Source: CAZWZG01 sp964638245 | GTDB lineage: Bacteria > Pseudomonadota > Alphaproteobacteria > Rhodobacterales > Rhodobacteraceae | Assembly (NCBI GenBank): GCA_964638245.1 | Contig: CAZWZG010000101.1 | Span: 1 to 11,153, forward strand | Direction: 5' to 3' | Length of the DNA stretch: 11,153 nt | Shown here: positions 7,168 through 11,153 of the stretch, one piece after another | Position numbering within the stretch: the first letter of the stretch is position 1 | Layout: every line of letters starts with the position of its first letter | Made by a program: the position numbers and the translations under genes | Notes under the pieces: generated by a model | Told to the model about the DNA's origin: nothing | What the model saw: only the letters and a program-made list of their open reading frames with translations | The model's database searches: none

Positions 7168-7533
7168 ATGAGGATCGGCGAACTGGCCAAGCGCACCGGT
7201 TTGAGCCGGGATGCAATCCGTTTTTACGAGCGTGAAGGGTTGATTACGGCGTCAACGTCGCGGGAGGCATCCAATAACTACAAGGACTACCCCGAGGACG
7301 CGGTGATGACGCTGGAGGTGATCCGCGACGCACAATCCGCCGGGATGAGCATTGCCGATCTTGCGATCCTGTTGTCACAGTTGTCTGCCGAGGCGGGCGA
7401 GGATTTCGACGGCGATGCGTTCCTTGCGACGAAAATCGCGGAGGTCGAGGCACGCATTGAGGGGTCGGAACGCTTTCTGAAAACGCTGAAGGACACGCGT
7501 GCCGCGCTTGCCATCGCGCCCTATGATGACTGA
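7168..7533 (+). CDS. MerR family transcriptional regulator
   Basis: A 121-residue MerR-type activator. The N-terminal winged helix-turn-helix is unmistakable: MRIGELAKRTGLSRDAIRFYEREGLI (residues 1-26), followed by the second half of the DNA-binding domain around YPEDAVMTLEVI. After it comes a long dimerisation helix (about residues 85-115). The C-terminus is short and there is no cysteine anywhere in the protein, so it is not a thiol-liganded metal sensor of the MerR/CueR/ZntR kind, nor a [2Fe-2S] sensor like SoxR. The effector is unknown. No Shine-Dalgarno sequence precedes the ATG, so translation may be leaderless or inefficient. It faces the zinc-ribbon gene across a dyad operator. Its stop lies 7 bases from the end of the convergent anti-sigma factor gene. 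Confidence 0.9.
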   Translation: MRIGELAKRTGLSRDAIRFYEREGLITASTSREASNNYKDYPEDAVMTLEVIRDAQSAGMSIADLAILLSQLSAEAGEDFDGDAFLATKIAEVEARIEGSERFLKTLKDTRAALAIAPYDD

Positions 7534-7540
7534 TCGCGCC

Positions 7541-8314
7541 TCAAACCTGCGTCGCCGCTGTCGTTGCGATTGCCTCTAGGTCAAGGCGTCCTTCGTCGCC
7601 AACGATGACGAAGTTCGCGCCCGCGCCGCCCCAGCTGACCAGCGAAAACCCGTCCAGCGTGTCGACCTTCGCCTCGGGCTGAGGGGTGGCTGTTGCGATC
7701 TGGCAGAGGGCAACGATGCGCCCCTGGGTGTCCGAGAACATCAGTTGCGAGACGGGTTTTCCAGCGGCCACGAGCAGGCGTGCGCCTTCGAAGGTCAGCC
7801 CGTGCTCGGACAGGTCGGGGATGCGGACTTCCGCGCCGATGGTGGCGGTCAGCCATGTCTGGATATGCTCGGCCTCTTGGGCTGGGACCTCGACCAGATG
7901 GCGGACCTGACCGGAGTAGACGGCGTGATAGTCGGCAATATCGGCGATCCAGCCCGCGGTCTGAACCGCTGGAGTTCCGTTTTGAGCGGCGAACCACCCG
8001 CCGCTCCCGCCGATGGCGAGGCAGAGCACGGCCACCGCCAAAAGCTGTCCGATCCGCCCGAACGGGGCGGCGGATTGGTTGGCGGGCGGCTCTGCAACCG
8101 GGGCCGATTTGATCGCGGCGGCCATGGCCAGCGGGACCGGCTCGTCGGCCATGTCCTGAAACGCAGCCTGAGCCAGCGTGTCGGCCTCCATCAGGCGTTC
8201 AAGCTCGGCCTGAAGCGCAGGGTCCTCGGCCAACGCCGCTTCAATCACCGCGGTTTCGCGCGGGTTCAACTCGCCATCCAGAAAGGCGCTGAGTTTTTCG
8301 GGCTCGATCCTCAT
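7541..8314 (-). CDS. Anti-sigma factor (membrane-spanning) of the adjacent ECF sigma factor
   Basis: A 257-residue protein that probably holds the neighbouring sigma factor inactive at the inner membrane. The cytoplasmic part begins with EKLSAFLDGELNPRE (residues 6-20), the opening typical of anti-sigma domains. One hydrophobic helix lies at about 88-110 (from IGQLLAVAVL), followed by a periplasmic domain (about 111-257) containing DYHAVYSGQVRHLVEVPA and IPDLSEHGLTFEGARLL. The HxxxCxxC zinc motif of ZAS-type anti-sigma factors is absent. The only cysteines are Cys98 in the membrane helix and Cys204 in the VALC segment of the outer domain. The ATG overlaps the sigma gene's stop by four bases (ATGA), so the pair is translationally coupled. 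The signal sensed is unknown; regulated proteolysis or a conformational change of the periplasmic domain are both conceivable. Confidence 0.85.
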   Translation of the reverse strand: MRIEPEKLSAFLDGELNPRETAVIEAALAEDPALQAELERLMEADTLAQAAFQDMADEPVPLAMAAAIKSAPVAEPPANQSAAPFGRIGQLLAVAVLCLAIGGSGGWFAAQNGTPAVQTAGWIADIADYHAVYSGQVRHLVEVPAQEAEHIQTWLTATIGAEVRIPDLSEHGLTFEGARLLVAAGKPVSQLMFSDTQGRIVALCQIATATPQPEAKVDTLDGFSLVSWGGAGANFVIVGDEGRLDLEAIATTAATQV

Positions 8315-8922
8315 GGCTCCAATATCCCGGCTCGGGCGATTTGTGTGGCGAGCGCTTTGCGCGCGCGGTGAATGCGACTCATGACCGTGCCGACGGGGAT
8401 GTCGAACAATTCGGCCGCTTCTGCGTAACTATACCCTTCGACGGAAACCGCCAGAAGCACAGAGGAAAGTTCTCCGGGCAGGGCCATGATCTGTTGTTGG
8501 AGCTGCTGAGCAGCGACGCCCGCCTCGCCGGTGTCCATGCTGATCAACTCGGGGCTTTCGTCTGCTGGAACCTGTCCGGTGCCGGTACGCACGTTGCGCT
8601 TGCGGATCTCACTGATCCAGAGGTTGCGTGTGATGCGGAACACCCAGCGGTCGAGCGGTTGGCTGCGGTCCCACTGGGCGGCGCGGTCGATCGCGCGCAG
8701 GCAGGCGTCCTGGACCAGATCATCGGCCTCGGGCACGGACCGCGTCAGCGTGCGCGCGAACCGCCGCAAGCGCGGCAGCAGGGCGATCAGGTCAGCGCGG
8801 ATGTCGTTGGCCATGGGCGGTTCGGGTCGGGACGAGGCAAGCTTCAGATGTGGCGAGCGTGCGCCGGGGGCCTTGCGTGCGCAAGGATTTTCGAGGCTTG
8901 GCAGGGTTTGAGCGGCTTGCAT
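8311..8922 (-). CDS. ECF family RNA polymerase sigma factor
   Basis: A group 4 (ECF) sigma factor containing only regions sigma2 and sigma4. Sigma2 spans about residues 50-110, with EADDLVQDACLRAI and the DNA-melting segment RWVFRITRNLWISEIRKR. Sigma4 spans about 143-192, with LPGELSSVLLAVSVEGYSY and the recognition helix IPVGTVMSRIHRARKAL. The start is uncertain. The ATG at 8922 gives 203 residues, is preceded by GGAG at seven bases, and lies about 26 bases after the predicted transcript start. The ATG at 8814 gives 167 residues, begins at the recognisable fold (MANDIRADLIALLPRLRR), but has no ribosome site. The extra 36 residues are proline- and arginine-rich and look unconserved. It is the first gene of the sigma/anti-sigma operon and is preceded by a promoter of the kind it probably recognises itself. 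Confidence 0.92.
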   Translation of the reverse strand: MQAAQTLPSLENPCARKAPGARSPHLKLASSRPEPPMANDIRADLIALLPRLRRFARTLTRSVPEADDLVQDACLRAIDRAAQWDRSQPLDRWVFRITRNLWISEIRKRNVRTGTGQVPADESPELISMDTGEAGVAAQQLQQQIMALPGELSSVLLAVSVEGYSYAEAAELFDIPVGTVMSRIHRARKALATQIARAGILEP

Positions 8923-8954
8923 CCGAGGGCTCCGATTTCGCGTTGTATTAAGAG

Positions 8955-8982
8955 GACGCGCGAGGGGCTCGAATTATTCCCG
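8955..8982 (-). promoter_or_regulatory. Probable ECF-sigma promoter of the sigma/anti-sigma operon
   Basis: On the minus strand CGGGAATAAT (8982-8973) is followed by 14 bases and then CGTC (8958-8955). GGAATAA-like -35 and CGT-type -10 elements at this distance are typical of ECF sigma promoters. The identical layout recurs on the plus strand at 9015-9042. Transcription would begin near 8948, giving a leader of about 26 bases to the ATG at 8922. Confidence 0.72.
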
Positions 8983-9014
8983 AGAAACACTTTTTTGAAT
9001 TTTTTTCGCCTCAG

Positions 9015-9042
9015 CGGGAATAATCCGCCGGGCCCGTGCGTA
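9015..9042 (+). promoter_or_regulatory. Probable ECF-sigma promoter of the secreted protein/lipoprotein operon
   Basis: CGGGAATAAT (9015-9024), 14 bases, then CGTA (9039-9042). The ten-base -35 block, the spacer length and CGT of the -10 are the same as in the divergent promoter at 8955-8982. Transcription would start near 9049, about 50 bases before the ATG at 9101. Confidence 0.72.
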
Positions 9043-9060
9043 GAGGTCAGCGAAAGGCAC

Positions 9061-9099
9061 ATGAACTTTCATTTTGATCTGAACCCGAAAGGACTTTGA
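9061..9099 (+). CDS. Possible 12-codon leader ORF
   Basis: An ATG at 9061 opens a frame of 12 codons (MNFHFDLNPKGL) that stops at 9097-9099, one base before the ATG of the secreted protein gene. AAAGG lies three bases before its start, which is close for a ribosome site. It lies wholly inside the leader of the predicted transcript. It could couple translation to the next gene, or be chance. Confidence 0.2.
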   Translation: MNFHFDLNPKGL

Positions 9100-9100
9100 C

Positions 9101-9478
9101 ATGACCCGCACGATCACATTGGCCCTCGCCGCTTTTACTCTTTCCACTGGTATTGCTGCCGCCGCCCCTGTCGCCACGACCGACAGCCGCATTGGCGAAG
9201 TTCTGACCGCCGCCGACGGTGGCATGACGCTTTACACGTTTCGCAAGGATACGGCAGGCACGTCGAACTGCGATGGTGGATGCGCCCGCTCCTGGCCGCC
9301 GTTCTTTGCGAGCGCTGGTGCGCAGGCTGAAGGCGACCTGACGATCATCACTCGCGCAGATGGTAAGGCGCAGTGGGCCAAGGACGGCATGCCGCTGTAC
9401 TTCTGGGCTGGCGACCGCAAGCCCGGCGATGCCACCGGCGATGGCGTCGGCGGTGTTTGGGATGCGGCACGCAAGTGA
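9101..9478 (+). CDS. Secreted YxxxD-repeat protein (COG4315 / Lipoprotein_15 type)
   Basis: A 125-residue exported protein. Residues 1-22 form a clear signal peptide (MTRTITLALAAF..., ending AAAA before PVATT) with probable signal peptidase I cleavage and no lipobox cysteine. The mature part has two copies of the family's aromatic-x-aromatic-x-x-D repeat: LYTFRKD followed by the CDGGCARSWPP motif, and LYFWAGD followed by GDGVGGVWDAA. This matches the secreted repeat family of unknown function often called predicted lipoprotein with Yx(FWY)xxD motif. The two cysteines of CDGGC probably form a disulfide in the periplasm. AAGGA is placed about eight bases before the ATG. It is the first gene after the ECF-type promoter and is divergent from the sigma/anti-sigma operon, so it is a probable regulon member. 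Its biochemical function is unknown. Confidence 0.85.
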   Translation: MTRTITLALAAFTLSTGIAAAAPVATTDSRIGEVLTAADGGMTLYTFRKDTAGTSNCDGGCARSWPPFFASAGAQAEGDLTIITRADGKAQWAKDGMPLYFWAGDRKPGDATGDGVGGVWDAARK

Positions 9479-9489
9479 GGACGTAAGAC

Positions 9490-9600
9490 ATGATGAAATC
9501 CACGCTGATCCTGATCGCTCTCCTCGGCCTTGCTGCCTGTGATGCCTACGGCACGGGTTCCCCGTCCGCCGCCGGATACGAGGCTTCCAGCAGCTACTAG
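9490..9600 (+). CDS. Very small predicted lipoprotein (36 residues)
   Basis: A 36-residue ORF, MMKSTLILIALLGLAACDAYG and so on, ending SSSY. It has a charged start, a hydrophobic core and a good lipobox LAAC with the cysteine at residue 17. It should therefore be lipidated and processed by signal peptidase II to a mature peptide of only 20 residues rich in Gly, Ser, Ala and Tyr. Asp at position +2 after the cysteine would, by the E. coli rule, keep it on the inner membrane; whether that rule holds here is uncertain. GAGGA (9477-9481), overlapping the previous gene's stop region, is the likely ribosome site. It is 11 bases after the secreted protein gene, so the two form an operon. A second in-frame ATG at 9493 is equally possible as start. 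I recognise no family. Confidence 0.65.
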   Translation: MMKSTLILIALLGLAACDAYGTGSPSAAGYEASSSY

Positions 9601-9648
9601 TCCCCAGGCTGTATGCGGAGAGTGCCTTAACGAGTGACAATGAGTTCG

Positions 9649-9675
9649 GGCCGCGGGATGCACATCCCCGCGGCC
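9649..9675 (+). terminator. Terminator-like hairpin after the small lipoprotein gene
   Basis: GGCCGCGGG (9649-9657) pairs perfectly with CCCGCGGCC (9667-9675) around a nine-base loop, and is followed by TTGATTTG. This very GC-rich stem with a modest T-rich tail lies 49 bases after the lipoprotein stop and 18 bases before the end of the convergent sugar transferase gene. It could end both transcripts, though the T-rich side favours the plus strand. Confidence 0.6.
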
Positions 9676-9693
9676 TTGATTTGTGCTAGGGTG

Positions 9694-10323
9694 CTAGCCC
9701 GAAGAGCGGGCCATGCGGAAAAGCACCAAGGCAGATGACCAACGTGAAAAATCCGGCCAGAGCATCGAAGGGCAAAGCGCATCACCTGCCGCCTTGTCCC
9801 GCCCGGCGCGCAGCAACACCACCGGAACCGTCTTTGCCATGATCTGAAGATCCAGCCAGAGCGAGTGATCGCGAATATAGGCCAGATCAAGCGCGATCTT
9901 GCGGTCGTGACTGATGGCGTTTCGCCCATTGACCTGCGCCAGACCGGTCATCCCGGGGCGAACCGAAAGGCGGGCCATCTGACGGCGGCTGTAGCGCCTT
10001 GCGCCCGCAACCATATGCGGGCGCGGGCCTACAAGGCTCATCTCTCCAAAAAGGACATTCACAAGTTCGGGCAGCTCATCGATACTCGTCAGGCGCAGCC
10101 AATGGCCCAGTCGCGTCACACGCTCGGCATCGGTTCCGTCGCCATCGCGCATCGTGCGGAACTTGATGATTTCAAAGACCTGGCCATCACGGCCAGCGCG
10201 CCGCTGACGAAAAATCACCGGGCTGCCGAGGTCGATCAAAATCAGCATCGCCGTCAGGATCAGGAGCGGCGCAAGCAGGATCAGGAAGATCAGGCTAAGG
10301 CAAACGTCGAAGAGGCGTTTCAT
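9694..10323 (-). CDS. Bacterial sugar transferase (initiating phosphoglycosyl transferase, PglC-like)
   Basis: A 209-residue monotopic phosphoglycosyl transferase. Such enzymes transfer a sugar phosphate from a nucleotide sugar to undecaprenyl phosphate, the first step of many exopolysaccharide, O-antigen or glycoprotein glycan pathways. The N-terminal KRLFDV (residues 2-7) leads into a single hydrophobic re-entrant segment (about 8-32), with Arg39-Arg41 just beyond. FEIIKFRTMRD (50-60) and the catalytic Asp82-Glu83 in TSIDELPELVNVL are present, as are EMSLVGPRPHM (94-104) and RPGMTGLAQVNGRNAIS (122-138). Its length is that of the minimal PglC-type enzyme, without the extra N-terminal membrane helices of WbaP types. 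No strong ribosome site precedes the ATG at 10323. No other polysaccharide genes occur nearby in the window. The sugar donor cannot be inferred. Confidence 0.92.
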   Translation of the reverse strand: MKRLFDVCLSLIFLILLAPLLILTAMLILIDLGSPVIFRQRRAGRDGQVFEIIKFRTMRDGDGTDAERVTRLGHWLRLTSIDELPELVNVLFGEMSLVGPRPHMVAGARRYSRRQMARLSVRPGMTGLAQVNGRNAISHDRKIALDLAYIRDHSLWLDLQIMAKTVPVVLLRAGRDKAAGDALCPSMLWPDFSRWSSALVLFRMARSSG

Positions 10324-10385
10324 GTGTCATCCATTCGGCAGCCAATGGGTCAGCGAAGGGAGTAAGAAAGCCAGCTTGATAAAGG

Positions 10386-11153
10386 TTAAACTGCGGGTGC
10401 GGGAGTGTCTCGAACTTTACGCAAAAGCTCAATGAACCCGGCGACCTGATGGGCGCAGGTCAGTTGTCCTTTTTCGACCGTGGCGAGATGCGCTTCGCCG
10501 ACTGTGCCGTCGGGGCTGAGGTCGGAGGCGATCCAGCCGTAGCTGATCGGACCGATAGGCGAGATGGCCGAGGTTTCGGCGCTTGACCGGAAATCCTTGG
10601 CCGCGTCCATGTCCACCGTGTCGGGATTGAAGGCGAGCATCAGGGACGTCTCCAGATCGCCGCCGTGGATGCCATAGGTGCGCTCCTGCTCGGAGTACAA
10701 ACCCTCTGGCACACCAAAAGCGCCCCACTGGCACTTGACGGCCAGCATGTTCGCTTGCACTCGCAATTCGCGGCTGAGGATCGAAACGAGGTCAAGGTTT
10801 CCGCCATGGCTGTTGACGATGACGACCTTGCGGATGCCCGCGCTCGCGATGGAAAGGCCAATCTCTACCCAGGCCTTCAGCGCGGTTTCGGCCGTCAGCG
10901 TGACCGTCCCCGCCGCCCAGAGATGTTCGTTCGATTTGCCTACCGCCTGAACGGGCAGGATCGCGATATCAAGATCATCGGGACAGGTGCGGCGCAGCTC
11001 TGCCAGCATCCCCTCGGCAATCAGCGTATCGGTCCCGACCGGCAAATGCGGGCCATGCTGTTCGATGGCCGCGGTGGGCAGGATCGCGATTGTCTTGTCA
11101 GGGTCGACGCGCTTGAAATCGGGCGCGCGGCGGGAAAGCCAGTCGTGGGTCAT
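10386..11153 (-). CDS. Creatininase family protein (metal-dependent amidohydrolase)
   Basis: A 255-residue protein of the creatininase superfamily, complete here because its ATG is the final three bases of the window. Members hydrolyse small cyclic or linear amides such as creatinine or formamidopyrimidines with a dinuclear metal centre; others act in cofactor maturation (MftE). Likely ligands are Glu31 and His33 in EQHGPHLPVGTD, Asp42 in the same motif, His116 in NSHGGN and Glu168 in HGGDLETS. The GKSNEHLWAAGTVTL segment (72-86) corresponds to the family's G-x-S-x-EH-x-x-x-x-GT-x-(S/T)-L motif. It ends 62 bases before the sugar transferase on the same strand, so co-transcription is possible but no functional link is evident. 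True creatininase activity is only one of several options. Confidence 0.92.
   Translation of the reverse strand: MTHDWLSRRAPDFKRVDPDKTIAILPTAAIEQHGPHLPVGTDTLIAEGMLAELRRTCPDDLDIAILPVQAVGKSNEHLWAAGTVTLTAETALKAWVEIGLSIASAGIRKVVIVNSHGGNLDLVSILSRELRVQANMLAVKCQWGAFGVPEGLYSEQERTYGIHGGDLETSLMLAFNPDTVDMDAAKDFRSSAETSAISPIGPISYGWIASDLSPDGTVGEAHLATVEKGQLTCAHQVAGFIELLRKVRDTPAPAV

Noticed and set aside
8973..9024. Inverted cgggaataat blocks as ends of a mobile element
   Set aside because: They are only 32 bases apart with no gene between, no target duplication is visible, and each is followed by a CGT at the same distance, which fits promoters better.
8341..9099. Plus-strand open frame of 252 codons opposite the sigma factor gene
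   Set aside because: It lies antisense to a clear ECF sigma factor and crosses its promoter region; no domain is recognisable. Only its last 12 codons were kept, as a possible leader peptide.
9627..9929. Minus-strand frame of 100 codons overlapping the sugar transferase end
   Set aside because: It is a different frame of the same strand as the transferase, contains the terminator hairpin and has no recognisable domain.

Overview
The window reads as a chromosomal segment of an alphaproteobacterium, most probably a Rhodobacterales/Roseobacter-group member. This is inferred from the high GC content, the gcvT-gcvH-gcvP order behind a tandem glycine riboswitch, and protein sequences that look typical of that group; no database search was possible. 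No insertion sequence, integrase, tRNA, rRNA or CRISPR array was recognised, so this looks like ordinary chromosome with some accessory signalling genes.

Layout, left to right. (1) 1-303 is the 3' end of a glutamyl-tRNA synthetase gene. (2) 366-1754 is a MATE-family multidrug/sodium antiporter. (3) 1764-2321 (minus) is a gamma-glutamylcyclotransferase-like protein, convergent with the MATE gene and possibly read from a leaderless transcript. (4) 2387-2572 is a two-aptamer glycine riboswitch plus a hairpin in its expression platform. It precedes gcvT, gcvH and gcvP (2609-6828), which encode the T, H and P proteins of the glycine cleavage system. gcvP is interrupted by a 100-N assembly gap that probably hides about 230 bases. 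(5) 6835-7089 (minus) and 7168-7533 (plus) are a four-cysteine zinc-ribbon protein and a cysteine-free MerR-family regulator. They diverge from a 30-bp near-palindrome that sits inside a promoter, as MerR operators do.

(6) 7541-8922 (minus) is an anti-sigma factor/ECF sigma factor pair whose genes overlap by four bases. Across a 178-base divergent region lie a secreted protein of the YxxxD-repeat family (9101-9478) and a 36-residue lipoprotein (9490-9600), ended by a strong hairpin. Both sides of this region carry the same promoter signature: cgggaataat, 14 bases, then cgt. The two copies are arranged symmetrically about a T-rich tract. The simplest reading is that the ECF sigma factor transcribes its own operon and the divergent envelope operon, making 7541-9675 one self-contained envelope-stress regulon. 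This is the most interesting part of the window. (7) 9694-10323 (minus) is a short initiating sugar-phosphate transferase, and 10386-11153 (minus) is a creatininase-family metal amidohydrolase whose start codon is the last three bases of the window.
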